64,000 bases of DNA from Paenibacillus alkaliterrae (GTDB taxonomy: Bacteria; Bacillota; Bacilli; Paenibacillales; Paenibacillaceae). The position numbers and the translations under genes are program-made. The first letter of the stretch is position 1. Each line of letters begins with the position of its first letter. The stretch covers positions 1-64,000 of the forward strand of contig NZ_JAKGAP010000011.1 in NCBI RefSeq assembly GCF_021532375.1, in the 5' to 3' direction. The notes under the pieces are model-generated. The model saw only the letters and a list, made by a program, of their open reading frames with translations, did no database searches and was not told the DNA's origin. This document shows positions 15,910 to 24,748 of the stretch, in pieces.

Positions 15910-15939
15910 TTTACAGTAAGAGCCTTCTTCTGCTAGAAT
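15910..15939 (+). promoter_or_regulatory. promoter of the biotin operon
   Basis: TTTACA (15910-15915), an 18-base spacer and TAGAAT (15934-15939), each one mismatch from consensus. The start would be near 15946, just before the BirA operator. Confidence 0.55.
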
Positions 15940-15951
15940 GGCTACAGTTAA

Positions 15952-15985
15952 TTGTTAACCAACATTTTTTTAATGTGGTTAACAT
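15952..15985 (+). promoter_or_regulatory. BirA operator
   Basis: TTGTTAACC and GGTTAACAT form an inverted repeat with a 16-base spacer. This is the classic biotin-operator of Firmicutes, bound by BirA loaded with biotinyl-AMP. It lies just downstream of the promoter and 30 bases before bioA, so binding would block transcription when biotin is plentiful. Confidence 0.9.
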
Positions 15986-16014
15986 ATCGAGGAAGCAACG
16001 GAGGGGGAATCTTC

Positions 16015-17373
16015 ATGGCTACGCGTTCTGAACAACTGGCTGCCGCCGATCAGTCGTATGTATGGCATCCTTTTACGCAAATGAAAGACTATAACAGAGT
16101 CGACCCTCTCATCATCGAACGGGGCGAGGGAGTTATGCTTTATGACATTCATGGACGCGCTTATTATGACGGGTTCTCGTCGGTTTGGCTTAATGTGCAT
16201 GGGCATCGGGTACCGGAGCTCAATCAGGCGATTACGGACCAGCTGGCGCTTGTCGCTCACTCGACATTGCTCGGGATGGCGAATGTGCCGGCTATTGAGC
16301 TTGCAGAGAAGCTTATCGAGATCGCCCCGAAAGGATTAAAGAAGGTGTTTTACTCCGATTCGGGCGCAACCGGCGTGGAGATTGCTTTGAAAATGGCTTT
16401 TCAATATTGGCATAACAAGGGAATGCGCGGCAAAACGTCGTTCGTCACCATGAATCAGGCCTATCACGGAGACACGATCGGGGCGGTCAGCGTAGGGGCG
16501 ATTCCGCTCTATCATGAGGTATTCCGGCCTATGCTGTTCCCTTCACACGTCATCCCTTATCCGGATGCTTATCGTCAAGGAGGTCCGGAGGCTGCGGCAG
16601 AGGCTGCTCTATCCGGCTTGAGGCTGCTATTGGAGACGCGTGCGGAATCGATCGCCGCTCTTATCGTGGAACCGATCGTGCAAGGGGCGAGCGGCATTAT
16701 GGTCATGCCGCATGGATGCCTGAGCGAAATGGCCGCTTTGTGCCGCAAGCACGACGTGCTGTTTATCGCCGACGAGGTAGCTACCGGCTTCGGAAGAACG
16801 GGCGCTATGTTCGCCTGCGATCTCGAGGAGGTAACGCCGGATTTGATGGTCGTTGGGAAGGGACTAACCGGCGGCTACCTGCCATTGGCGGCGACATTGG
16901 CGACGGACGAGGTGTACGGCGCCTTTTATGCCGATTACGAGGAGCGGAAAACGTTCTTTCACGGCCATTCCTATACCGGCAACCCGCTTGGCTGCGCCGT
17001 TGCTTTGCGGAGCTTGCAGCTGATGGAAGAGCGAAACCTCGTCGAAGGCGTGAAGGTAAAAGCAAATCTTGTCGAGCAGCGGCTTGGGCCGCTCGCCGAT
17101 AGGCGCCACGTCGGCGATATTCGGCAAAAGGGATTGATGGTTGGCATTGAGCTCGTTCGCGATAAGGTATCCTGCGAGCCGTATGACTGGAAGGAGCGTA
17201 TCGGCGTTCGCGTCTGTCTGCGGGCGAGAGAGCTTGGGATGCTGACGAGGCCGCTCGGCAACGTTGTCGTGTTTATCCCTCCTCTGTCGAGTACGGAGGC
17301 TGAGCTTGCTTCTATGGTCGATATTTTGAGCGAGGCCATCATTAGCGTTACCGAACAGGGGTGGGGGGCATGA
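16015..17373 (+). CDS. bioA: 7,8-diaminopelargonate aminotransferase BioA
   Basis: A 452-residue class-III PLP aminotransferase, third step of the biotin pathway: KAPA to DAPA. The N-terminal signature YVWHPFTQMKDY is typical of BioA. The PLP region has FYSDSGATGVEIALKMA, the IADEVATGFGRTG block with the cofactor aspartate, and the Schiff-base lysine in VVGKGLTGGYLPL. The frame extends 21 codons upstream through the operator, but the ATG at 16015 has GGAGGGGG 8 bases before it and is the true start. SAM is the usual amino donor; the B. subtilis relative uses lysine, so the donor is open. First gene of bioADBFHC. Its stop overlaps the bioD start (ATGA). Confidence 0.93.
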   Translation: MATRSEQLAAADQSYVWHPFTQMKDYNRVDPLIIERGEGVMLYDIHGRAYYDGFSSVWLNVHGHRVPELNQAITDQLALVAHSTLLGMANVPAIELAEKLIEIAPKGLKKVFYSDSGATGVEIALKMAFQYWHNKGMRGKTSFVTMNQAYHGDTIGAVSVGAIPLYHEVFRPMLFPSHVIPYPDAYRQGGPEAAAEAALSGLRLLLETRAESIAALIVEPIVQGASGIMVMPHGCLSEMAALCRKHDVLFIADEVATGFGRTGAMFACDLEEVTPDLMVVGKGLTGGYLPLAATLATDEVYGAFYADYEERKTFFHGHSYTGNPLGCAVALRSLQLMEERNLVEGVKVKANLVEQRLGPLADRRHVGDIRQKGLMVGIELVRDKVSCEPYDWKERIGVRVCLRARELGMLTRPLGNVVVFIPPLSSTEAELASMVDILSEAIISVTEQGWGA

Positions 17374-18128
17374 GTGAGGAGACGTCGGCCCGCGTATTTC
17401 GCGGCCTCTTCGTCACCGGCACCGATACCGGCGTCGGAAAGACGGTCGTGACGGCGGCTCTTGCCGCAGCTCTTCGGGCCGAAGGGCAGCAGATCGGCGT
17501 CTGGAAGCCGGTGCAGACAGGCACGGCTCTCGGTGCCGGCGTGACGGATGCGGAGCGTCTGCTGCAGAGCACGGGAATTATGGAGAGGCCCGAGGACGTT
17601 GCGGCGTTTACTTTTCCAGAGCCGCTTACCCCTATGCTCGCCGCCAAGCGGGCAGGCGTATGCCTGACGCTCGACGGATTGATGGCGGCAGGACAAACGA
17701 TCATGAACCGCTATGATGCCTTAATAGTCGAAGGAGCAGGCGGAGTCGCCGTTCCTCTAACCGATGACGCAATGATGGTGGATTTGATGGCTGAGCTGCT
17801 CATGCCGGCTCTTATCGTAGCCAAGTCCGGCCTCGGTACGATTAACCATACGCTATTGACCGTTGCGATGCTTCGGCACCGGGCTATACCGATTGCAGGA
17901 ATCGTTATGAACGACGGAGAGCAGGCCGTATGGAAAACAGATCCGAGCGTCGCATGGAATGCGGAGCTGATCGAGCGCTTCAGCGGCGTGAAGGTGCTCG
18001 GCCGTTTTCCAAGCTTGCCTCGGTCGTCTCATACGCATATGGAGATACTCATTCAAACCGTTCGCGAGACGATCGATTTATCGCCTGTCAGACAGGCGCT
18101 TGCTGTTCAAAATAGGGGAGGTTGTTAA
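17370..18128 (+). CDS. bioD: dethiobiotin synthetase BioD
   Basis: A 252-residue P-loop enzyme that closes the ureido ring of DAPA with CO2 and ATP to give dethiobiotin. The N-terminus has FVTGTDTGVGKT (ATP-binding loop), followed by WKPVQTG and the VEGAGGVAVPL motif near the middle. The ATG at 17370 overlaps the bioA stop; a GTG three codons earlier is less likely. Translational coupling is probable. The C-terminal region is ordinary for the family. Confidence 0.93.
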   Translation: MSEETSARVFRGLFVTGTDTGVGKTVVTAALAAALRAEGQQIGVWKPVQTGTALGAGVTDAERLLQSTGIMERPEDVAAFTFPEPLTPMLAAKRAGVCLTLDGLMAAGQTIMNRYDALIVEGAGGVAVPLTDDAMMVDLMAELLMPALIVAKSGLGTINHTLLTVAMLRHRAIPIAGIVMNDGEQAVWKTDPSVAWNAELIERFSGVKVLGRFPSLPRSSHTHMEILIQTVRETIDLSPVRQALAVQNRGGC

Positions 18129-18130
18129 AG

Positions 18131-19129
18131 ATGAACACGATAGCTGCTGAAAAGGATTGGCTGAAGCTGGCCCGGAAAGCGCTGAATGGGGAGCGTTTAA
18201 CGTTAGAAGAAGGGATTGAGGTATTAGAAGCCGACAACGATGAGGTGCTGCCGCTGATGCAGGCTGCGTTTGCGGTACGGAAGCATTATTACGGAAAGAA
18301 AGTCAAGCTTAACATGATCATTAACGCGAAAAGCGGCCTGTGCCCGGAAGACTGCGGCTATTGCTCGCAATCGATCGTATCGACGGCGCCGGTCAAGAAA
18401 TATACGCTGCTCGATAAAGAGACGCTGTTAGCCGGAGCGCGCGAAGCGATGGCCCGCAAAGCCGGAACCTATTGTATCGTAGCGGCCGGGAAGGGCCCGA
18501 CGGACAAAGAGCTTAACCAGGTCGTCGAAGCGGTGCAAGAAATCCGCTCTACAATGCCGCTTAAAATATGCGCATGTCTTGGCCTATTGAAGGACGACCA
18601 AGCGATGAGGCTTGCCGAAGCCGGCGTACACCGCTATAACCACAACTTGAACACCAGCAAAGCGAACTATCCGGCGATTACGACGACTCATACCTACGAT
18701 CAAAGAGTTGAAACGGTAGAGAAGGTCAAAACCTACGGCATGTCCCCTTGCTCCGGCGTCATTATCGGCATGGGCGAGACGAATCGGGAAATTGTCGAAA
18801 TGGCCTGCGCTCTCCGGGAGCTGGACGCCGATTCAATACCGGTTAACTTTCTGAACGCGATTCCGGGAACGCCTCTGGAGGGTGCGGGCCGTACTCCGGC
18901 GATGAAAGCGCTGAAGGTGCTGGCTTTGTTTCGTCTCATCTGTCCCTCTAAGGAAATACGGGTGGCAGGCGGCCGCGAGGTCAATCTTCGGACGCTTCAG
19001 CCTTTGTCGCTGTACGCCGCGAATTCCGTCTTTGTAGGCGACTATTTGACGACGGAAGGCCAGGAGGCTGCAACCGATCATCAGATGATCGAGGATCTGG
19101 GCTTCGAAATTGAAATGTGCGCACTATAA
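18131..19129 (+). CDS. bioB: biotin synthase BioB
   Basis: A 332-residue radical-SAM enzyme that inserts sulfur into dethiobiotin. The iron-sulfur cluster motif is CPEDCGYC at residues 71-78 (three cysteines CxxxCxxC). NLNTSKANYPAI and the C-terminal VAGGREVNLR with the conserved arginine are present. The ATG at 18131 has GGGGAGG 9 bases upstream. The frame can be extended three codons to a TTG overlapping bioD, but that lacks proper spacing. It lies 2 bases after bioD. Confidence 0.95.
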   Translation: MNTIAAEKDWLKLARKALNGERLTLEEGIEVLEADNDEVLPLMQAAFAVRKHYYGKKVKLNMIINAKSGLCPEDCGYCSQSIVSTAPVKKYTLLDKETLLAGAREAMARKAGTYCIVAAGKGPTDKELNQVVEAVQEIRSTMPLKICACLGLLKDDQAMRLAEAGVHRYNHNLNTSKANYPAITTTHTYDQRVETVEKVKTYGMSPCSGVIIGMGETNREIVEMACALRELDADSIPVNFLNAIPGTPLEGAGRTPAMKALKVLALFRLICPSKEIRVAGGREVNLRTLQPLSLYAANSVFVGDYLTTEGQEAATDHQMIEDLGFEIEMCAL

Positions 19130-19142
19130 GGGGTATGGACCA

Positions 19143-20324
19143 ATGATGGACTGGATGGAAAAGGAACTTGCGGCATTGACCGGGGAAGGGCTGGAGCGCA
19201 CCTTAACCTGGCATGCTCCGATTACGGATAACCCCGGGTATCTCTTGCGCGAAAACCGAATGCTTCTGGACTTATCTTCAAATGACTACCTGGGGCTAGC
19301 CGGGCATTCCGCAGTAGTTGAAGCCATGCGCCAAGCGCTGTTCGTTGAAGGAGCAGGATCCGGCGCCTCCCGGCTGGTGACCGGCAATAGGCGGCCCTAC
19401 CGCGTATTGGAGGAGCAGCTTGCTGCCTGGCAGCAAAGCGAGGCGGCGCTTGTTTTTGGAAGCGGCTATATCGCGAATATAGGTGTCATTCAAGCGCTGG
19501 TTAGCCGGGATGACGTTGTTTTCAGCGACAAGCTTAACCATGCCAGCATCGTGGATGGTATTGCGCTCAGCCGGGCGGAGCATGCGAGGTATCGCCATAA
19601 CGATATGGAGCATTTGCGCTCGTTGCTAAACAGGCATCGCGATAAACGGCGCAAGCTGATCGTGACGGACGCCGTCTTCTCCATGGACGGAGACTGCGCA
19701 CCCTTGCAAGAGCTGGTTGCGCTGAAACGGGAGTATGGAGCGATGCTTATGGTAGACGAAGCCCACAGCGGCGGTCTGTACGGACCGCGCGGAGAGGGAC
19801 TTTGCCATAAGCTTGGGCTGTCAAACGAGGTGGACATTCATATGGGTACATTCAGCAAGTCGTTCGGCGTGTACGGCGCCTATGTCTGCGGCAGCCATAT
19901 ACTAATTCAATGGCTTATCAACAGAGCCAGGCCGCTCATTTATTCGACGGCGCTGCCGCCTTCCGTTATAACCGGCATTTCGCAAGCGCTGGCTTTGGTC
20001 CAAGACGAGCATTGGCGCCGCGAGCGGCTTAGCGCAGCAAGCAGACGGTTTCGTTCGATGCTCGGCGAAGCCGGATTTGAAATCGGCAGGGGCGATTCGC
20101 CAATCATACCGATTATTGTCGGCGACAACGCTAAGGCTCTGCGGTTCAGCAGCGCTCTCGAGGAAGAAGGAATAGCGACTGTCGCTATTCGACCTCCTAC
20201 GGTTCCGAGCGGCACAGCACGCATCCGCTTTTCCTTGTCGGCAGTCCATTCCGATGAGGATTTGAACCGTGCGGCCGCAGCCATTCGCAGAATCGCTATT
20301 GAATTAGGCGTGCTGCGGTCATGA
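19143..20324 (+). CDS. bioF: 8-amino-7-oxononanoate synthase BioF
   Basis: A 393-residue PLP enzyme that condenses pimeloyl-ACP with alanine to KAPA. Markers are LDLSSNDYLGLAGH near the N-terminus, FGSGYIANIGVIQAL, SDKLNHASIVDG, MVDEAHSGGLYGPRGEG and the Schiff-base lysine in GTFSKSFGVYGAYV. The start was set at the ATG preceded by AAGGGG with a 9-base gap; 11 codons upstream in the same frame overlap bioB. The stop overlaps the next start (ATGA). Confidence 0.93.
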   Translation: MMDWMEKELAALTGEGLERTLTWHAPITDNPGYLLRENRMLLDLSSNDYLGLAGHSAVVEAMRQALFVEGAGSGASRLVTGNRRPYRVLEEQLAAWQQSEAALVFGSGYIANIGVIQALVSRDDVVFSDKLNHASIVDGIALSRAEHARYRHNDMEHLRSLLNRHRDKRRKLIVTDAVFSMDGDCAPLQELVALKREYGAMLMVDEAHSGGLYGPRGEGLCHKLGLSNEVDIHMGTFSKSFGVYGAYVCGSHILIQWLINRARPLIYSTALPPSVITGISQALALVQDEHWRRERLSAASRRFRSMLGEAGFEIGRGDSPIIPIIVGDNAKALRFSSALEEEGIATVAIRPPTVPSGTARIRFSLSAVHSDEDLNRAAAAIRRIAIELGVLRS

Positions 20325-21112
20325 AGAGGACGGATACAGTCGGCACAATACTGTGGTTCACCGGATGGAGCATGCCGCGTACGGTTTTCGGCAGCCTTCA
20401 GGTTTTGTTGCCGGATTATAAGCATGTTTCGTTTGAGTATGGAGAGGTCGAATCGGATGAAGAGCTGTTAGCGCTGGCGGAAGCACAGGCAAGAAGCATT
20501 AGGGAAGCTGCAATGGAGGGGGCGGCTCTATATAACGGTACATATAGACCGCTGTTAATTGGAGGCTGGTCGCTCGGAGGCTTGCTGGCATTGCACCTTG
20601 CCGTTAACGGATTGGCGGACGGCCTTATTTTGATGGGGGCTACAGCAAGGTTCATTCGCGAGAGAGAGGAAAGCGAACGGGGCTGGCCGGATGTTTATGT
20701 CCGGCAGATGATTTTGATGCTCGGAAAGGACCGGCAAGCCGTAGAGGAATCCTTCCGGCATAGACTGCTGACAGCAGAGGGATCGAAGAAAGAGCTCGTT
20801 GTGAAGCTCTCTCCTATCGGCAGCTGGTCTACGGCGGCGCTCATTGCGGGTCTCCAGCTGCTTCGAAGTACGGAGTACCTTTCCCGTCTGCCCGGCATTC
20901 ATTGTCCGGTGCTGCTGATCCACGGAACCAAGGATACGATTTGCCCTTACGGGGCGGCAGAAGAAATGGCTGCCCTGCTGCCGCACGTCGAGCTGCTAAC
21001 GATAGCGGAATGCGGGCATATGCCCTTTCATGGAAGAGAGGAAAGCATGGCGGCGGAAATAAGGAGATGGTGGCATGGATGCAAAAGCAAGCTCGATCAG
21101 CCGTCAATTTAA
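20321..21112 (+). CDS. bioH: BioH-like pimeloyl-ACP methyl ester esterase
   Basis: A 263-residue alpha/beta hydrolase. The nucleophile elbow is IGGWSLGG, the acid lies in LLIHGTKDTICPYG, and the histidine in AECGHMPFHG. Its place between bioF and bioC, with start/stop overlaps on both sides, indicates that it removes the methyl group BioC adds, releasing pimeloyl-ACP. Sequence alone could also fit BioG or another functional analogue of BioH. The symbol follows the role implied by context. Confidence 0.8.
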   Translation: MKRTDTVGTILWFTGWSMPRTVFGSLQVLLPDYKHVSFEYGEVESDEELLALAEAQARSIREAAMEGAALYNGTYRPLLIGGWSLGGLLALHLAVNGLADGLILMGATARFIREREESERGWPDVYVRQMILMLGKDRQAVEESFRHRLLTAEGSKKELVVKLSPIGSWSTAALIAGLQLLRSTEYLSRLPGIHCPVLLIHGTKDTICPYGAAEEMAALLPHVELLTIAECGHMPFHGREESMAAEIRRWWHGCKSKLDQPSI

Positions 21113-21956
21113 TCGCAGTGCAGCGGGTTCTTACGATGTTCATGCGCGCGTGCAACTGGTCATGGCAGATAAGCTTGCCAGCTCTCTCCGCGGTCGGAAC
21201 GGAGCGGCAGGCGCAGCGGAACCGGAGCTGCTTGAGATCGGCTGCGGCACCGGCATTTTGACCGAAATGCTGCTGCGGAATTGGCCCGGTTCTTCGATCA
21301 CGGCACTTGATATTGCCCAGGCAATGATCGAAGCTGCTGAACGTCGTATCCGCTCTATTGGACAACCGCATGGCATTCGCTTCGTGCTTGCCGACGTGGA
21401 AGCCTGGGCGTTTGAAGCCCCGCAGTCCTCGTTCGATCTCATCGTCTCGAATGCTTGCTTTCAATGGCTGAGAAATCCGCACGATACGCTAATCGCCCTT
21501 AGGCGGCTACTTCGTCCGGGAGGAACGCTTGCATTCGCGACCTTCGGGCCGGATACGTTCCGCGAGCTGCACGAGTCCTTCGCGGAAGCCTACCATGCTA
21601 GCGGGAAGGAGCCCCAGCGGCATGGACTTTCCTTTCAGTCGGCAGCCGATTGGCAGACGATGCTAAGGGAAGCGGGCTTCTCCTCCACGAAATATGAGCG
21701 TTCCCTTGAAGTAGAAACGCATGCTTCCGTTAGGGATTTTTTGAATGCTGTCAAAGCGGTCGGAGCGAACGCTTCAGAAGCCGCACCGCGCGGACTGGGA
21801 TCCCGACAGCTATTTACGAAGATGCTTAAGCGGTATGAGGAAAAATTCGGCATACCGGGCGGCATTGCCGCTTCTTACGATATTTTTTATATTCACGCAA
21901 CGTCTCCGCTCGATCATGAGAAAAGCGCGACCCTGCCATGCATATCCAGAAGCTAA
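21075..21956 (+). CDS. bioC: malonyl-ACP O-methyltransferase BioC
   Basis: A 293-residue class-I SAM methyltransferase that starts biotin synthesis by capping malonyl-ACP. Motif I is LLEIGCGTGILTEML, then ITALDIAQAMIEAA, the DLIVSNACFQWL segment typical of BioC, and LRRLLRPGGTLAFATFGP. The N-terminal FNRSAAGSYDVHARVQ is also a BioC hallmark. The gene overlaps bioH by 38 bases and ends the operon. With BioC and BioH present and no BioI or BioW, the organism makes its pimelate moiety through the fatty-acid cycle. Confidence 0.92.
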   Translation: MDAKASSISRQFNRSAAGSYDVHARVQLVMADKLASSLRGRNGAAGAAEPELLEIGCGTGILTEMLLRNWPGSSITALDIAQAMIEAAERRIRSIGQPHGIRFVLADVEAWAFEAPQSSFDLIVSNACFQWLRNPHDTLIALRRLLRPGGTLAFATFGPDTFRELHESFAEAYHASGKEPQRHGLSFQSAADWQTMLREAGFSSTKYERSLEVETHASVRDFLNAVKAVGANASEAAPRGLGSRQLFTKMLKRYEEKFGIPGGIAASYDIFYIHATSPLDHEKSATLPCISRS

Positions 21957-22051
21957 TCTTGCGCCCGCTCCTTGTTTAAAGCATAAAAATCTGGGACAAT
22001 AATAAACAGATTGATAGCTTTGAGCTTGAAGCTTTGGAAAGAGGGCATCGA

Positions 22052-23113
22052 ATGAATATATCATCCATTTATGGATTAACATTAGAGCAATTGACGGCAT
22101 GGCTTAACGAGCATGGGCATAAGAAGTCTCGGGCTGCGCAGGTGTGGGATTGGCTTTATCGGAAGCGGGTCACAGCATTTTCGGATATGGTTGATATAAA
22201 TAAGGATTGTATACAATTATTATCGGATCATTTTGTTATTCAAACGTTACACGAGAACCTGAAGCAGGAATCGGCGGACGGAACGATTAAGTTTTTATTT
22301 CATTTACAGGATGGCAATTTGATTGAAACGGTATTAATGAGACATAAATTCGGCTTGTCCGTTTGTGTCACAACGCAAGTAGGCTGCAACATCGGGTGCA
22401 GCTTCTGTGCGAGCGGCCTGCTGGCGAAGAGCCGCGATTTGTCGAGCGGGGAAATCGTGGAGCAAATTATGAAGGTTCAGCTTCATCTGGACCAGGCGGG
22501 CAAGGATGAGCGAGTCAGCCATATCGTCGTGATGGGGATAGGCGAACCTTTTGATAATTTCGAGAACATGACAGACTTCATCAATGTGGTGAAGGATCAT
22601 AAGGGGCTTGCGATCGGCGCAAGGCATATTACCGTTTCAACCAGCGGTCTGGCAGGCAAAATCGTCGAATTCGCGGACAGCGATCTGAACGTCAATCTCG
22701 CGGTTTCGCTGCATGCGCCTAATAACGAGCTCCGTACGCGGATTATGAAGATCAACCGTGCCATTCCAATCGAGAAATTAATGCAATCGATCGATTATTA
22801 TTTGGAGAAGACGAATCGGAGAATTACGCTGGAATATATTTTGCTAAAGGATGTCAACGACCGAATGGAGCATGCGCTTGAGCTTGCTGACCTTGTCGGA
22901 GATCGGCGACAGCTCGTAAACGTGAATCTGATTCCGTATAATCCGGTGGATGAGCATAGCCAGTATCAGAGAAGCGAGCAGGAATCGATTCGCTTGTTCT
23001 ATGATACGCTGAAGAAGCAGGGAGTGAGCTGCAGCGTACGTCTCGAGCACGGAACGGACATTGATGCGGCATGCGGACAGCTAAGAAGCAAACAAATGAA
23101 GAATGCTAACTGA
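22052..23113 (+). CDS. rlmN: RlmN-family 23S rRNA/tRNA adenine C2 methyltransferase
   Basis: A 353-residue radical-SAM methyltransferase that methylates C2 of A2503 in 23S rRNA. The cluster motif CNIGCSFC is at residues 112-119. The C-terminal DIDAACGQL carries the methylatable cysteine, and [10 protein letters not shown] and [10 protein letters not shown] follow the family. Compared with the B. subtilis enzyme, the segment after the cluster ([14 protein letters not shown]) differs, so this may be a second, paralogous copy. The ATG at 22052 has GAGGG 6-7 bases upstream. It follows bioC after a 95-base gap with no clear terminator. A 15-bp hairpin ends it. Confidence 0.85.
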   Translation: MNISSIYGLTLEQLTAWLNEHGHKKSRAAQVWDWLYRKRVTAFSDMVDINKDCIQLLSDHFVIQTLHENLKQESADGTIKFLFHLQDGNLIETVLMRHKFGLSVCVTTQVGCNIGCSFCASGLLAKSRDLSSGEIVEQIMKVQLHLDQAGKDERVSHIVVMGIGEPFDNFENMTDFINVVKDHKGLAIGARHITVSTSGLAGKIVEFADSDLNVNLAVSLHAPNNELRTRIMKINRAIPIEKLMQSIDYYLEKTNRRITLEYILLKDVNDRMEHALELADLVGDRRQLVNVNLIPYNPVDEHSQYQRSEQESIRLFYDTLKKQGVSCSVRLEHGTDIDAACGQLRSKQMKNAN

Positions 23114-23137
23114 TTGGGCCTTTGGGCTAATTAGTAA

Positions 23138-23172
23138 ATGACAAGGGACAACCGGAGGTTGTCCCTTGTCAT
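23138..23172. terminator. hairpin terminator after rlmN
   Basis: A perfect 15-bp stem (ATGACAAGGGACAAC / GTTGTCCCTTGTCAT) with a five-base loop. There is no long T-run, but stem stability and position support termination. Confidence 0.65.
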
Positions 23173-23177
23173 TCGGC

Positions 23178-23270
23178 GCTTTATCCTGTATATAAATCCA
23201 CTAATTTTGCTAGTGCGAGCTCCAATCGGTGCTCTATCCTGTATAAATCCACTAACTTCGCTCATGCGTC
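23178..23270 (+). repeat. two-copy imperfect direct repeat
   Basis: Units at about 23178-23219 and 23231-23270 share GCT-TATCCTGTATAAATCCACTAA and a TTGCT..TGCG tail, with a period of about 53 bases. There is no gene here. Its role is unknown. Confidence 0.5.
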
Positions 23271-23361
23271 TTAGAATTTTCTAGGCGTTCTAAGGAGCTT
23301 TTAAACTGGCATGATTGTAATGTACGAGCAGCTTGGGCTTACAGCCTTTTCAAGGCATGCG

Positions 23362-23823
23362 CTAAGCCAGCATTTTCTCGAAAACAATAACGTCGAACCC
23401 GTCGACGACCGTGGGGCCTTTCTCCGCGTAGCCGTTTTTGATGAACATTTTGCGAGCGCCATGTTGGCTCGCCAGCGCGTCCAAATAAATATGCTTAAAG
23501 CCGAGCTCCACGGCGCGCTGCTCCAGCTTGGTCAGCATGAGCTGGCCATAGCCATTCTTCTGATAGCTCGGGTGTACGCGAAGTCTCTTGATCTCCGCTT
23601 TATGCTCATCAAGCCTCTTAAGACCGCCCATCGCAATGACATTATCCTGTTTCTCGGTAACGACCAAAAATTCCCCGCCGTTCTGCAGGTATTGTTCTTC
23701 TATGTGAAAAATATCGTGATAATGCTGATGCGTAGGTTCAACTCCGGCCTCTGAAATGACGAGAAGATGGACCCTCCACACATGATCATGGTCTACTGTG
23801 GAATATTGTCTAACGTTTATCAT
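23362..23823 (-). CDS. GNAT-family N-acetyltransferase
   Basis: A 153-residue acetyltransferase. Motif A, with the acetyl-CoA pyrophosphate loop, reads RVHPSYQKNGYGQLML (QxxGxG), followed by helix LEQRAVELGF and the beta-strand IYLDALASQHGARKMFIKNGY typical of the fold. It would acetylate a small amine or a protein N-terminus; the substrate is unknown. AAGGAGAG lies 8 bases before the ATG. Single gene. Confidence 0.85.
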   Translation of the reverse strand: MINVRQYSTVDHDHVWRVHLLVISEAGVEPTHQHYHDIFHIEEQYLQNGGEFLVVTEKQDNVIAMGGLKRLDEHKAEIKRLRVHPSYQKNGYGQLMLTKLEQRAVELGFKHIYLDALASQHGARKMFIKNGYAEKGPTVVDGFDVIVFEKMLA

Positions 23824-23829
23824 GAATAT

Positions 23830-24060
23830 CTCTCCTTCGCAACTTCTATGTTATATAAACTAACACATAATCCCGAAAAATCAACCCTTTTTTTACAATA
23901 GTGTCATTTAAGCAAATTATCGATAGAAAATCATGCAAAACTATTGACTATTTGAGCGAAATCTATAAAATAAGAAGTATTCAAATTATTAAATGTTAAG
24001 TATTATAACATAAATTATACAGTCTTATGGACATTGTAGTCGATATGACGAAGGGCAATG
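23830..24060. other. AT-rich intergenic stretch, possible small-RNA promoter
   Basis: No open gene. On the + strand TTGACT (23944-23949), 16 bases and TAAAAT (23966-23971) resemble a sigma-A promoter, and a strong hairpin lies about 90 bases further. A short RNA of about 150 bases is possible but unproven. Confidence 0.25.
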
Positions 24061-24130
24061 GAGCCCTGCATCCGAGTATGCGCTTTTATACCTCTTCTTT
24101 GGTATAAGATCATAACGGGATGCAGGGCTC
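24061..24130 (+). terminator. long nested hairpin, terminator-like
   Basis: A 13-bp perfect stem (GAGCCCTGCATCC / GGATGCAGGGCTC) encloses a second 7-bp stem (TTATACC / GGTATAA). TTTGTT follows on the + strand. It abuts the end of the convergent GMC fragment. It could also be a small inverted-repeat element; no target duplication is visible. Confidence 0.5.
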
Positions 24131-24134
24131 TTTG

Positions 24135-24530
24135 TTATTCGGAGGAGGAATGCACGATATAATCAGCTGTACGAATGGCTATCGCGGCAGCCGTAAGGGA
24201 TGGAGTGGTGGCGCCAATGAAAGGCAGGACGCTGTTGCCCGCGACGTAAAGGCCGGATATGCCGTGAATCTGGCCATAACGATTGGTTACGGAGACAGCC
24301 GGGTCATCGCCCATGCGGCATGTTCCGAATTCATGGAAATCGGCTCCCGGAGGCAGCAGGCAGAGATCCGGCTGTCCGTTTCGACCGGTTAAAGGAATGC
24401 CGGCGGCTTGGGCGATTCGAGTGATGCCCTCCTTCAGCTGTTCGATGACCGCGTGGTCCCGTGCTGACGGATCCCGTAAGCTCGGTTTGCCGGTCCAGAA
24501 TATGAGGATTTGCGCTAAGAAGCTCAGTTA
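24135..24530 (-). pseudogene. 3' fragment of a GMC oxidoreductase gene
   Basis: On the minus strand an open frame of about 130 codons reads ARDHAVIEQLKEGITRIAQA, then FHEFGTCRMGDDP, HGISGLYVAGNSVLP, ATTPSLTAAAIAIRTADYIV and stops at 24135. It is the complete C-terminal substrate/FAD block of the GMC family, close in sequence to the gene at 6622. Upstream the frame is closed by a stop at about 24530 and no FAD-binding N-terminus is found, so the gene has lost about 70 percent of its length. Confidence 0.7.
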
Positions 24531-24748
24531 AATGGATCTAATATTGTTTGTCTATAGCTTCGATGGTATCGTCTTTGCCGGTGACAAGAACCCTCAAGCT
24601 GCGCACTTCCGATCCTCTATATTTATGTGCAATTAAACCCGTCTAATGACAAGGCTCCCCAGGCTTTGTCTTAACGGCACATGGTCACCATTAAGGACTG
24701 GGCACATATTATAGAAGTGACACGGATAGTACGGAGGAGATTACAACT

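Noticed and set aside
16971..17696. 241-codon minus-strand frame across bioA/bioD
   Set aside because: Antisense shadow of two clear biotin genes in a GC-rich stretch.
23944..24135. Possible small RNA gene (promoter-like TTGACT/TAAAAT plus long hairpin)
   Set aside because: The promoter match is moderate and nothing conserved is visible between it and the hairpin, so it was only noted as an intergenic feature.
24531..24650. Minus-strand scrap RSLRVLVTGKDDTIEAIDKQ
   Set aside because: It reads like protein sequence but ends after about 30 residues at a TAG and cannot be tied to the adjacent GMC fragment or any family I know.
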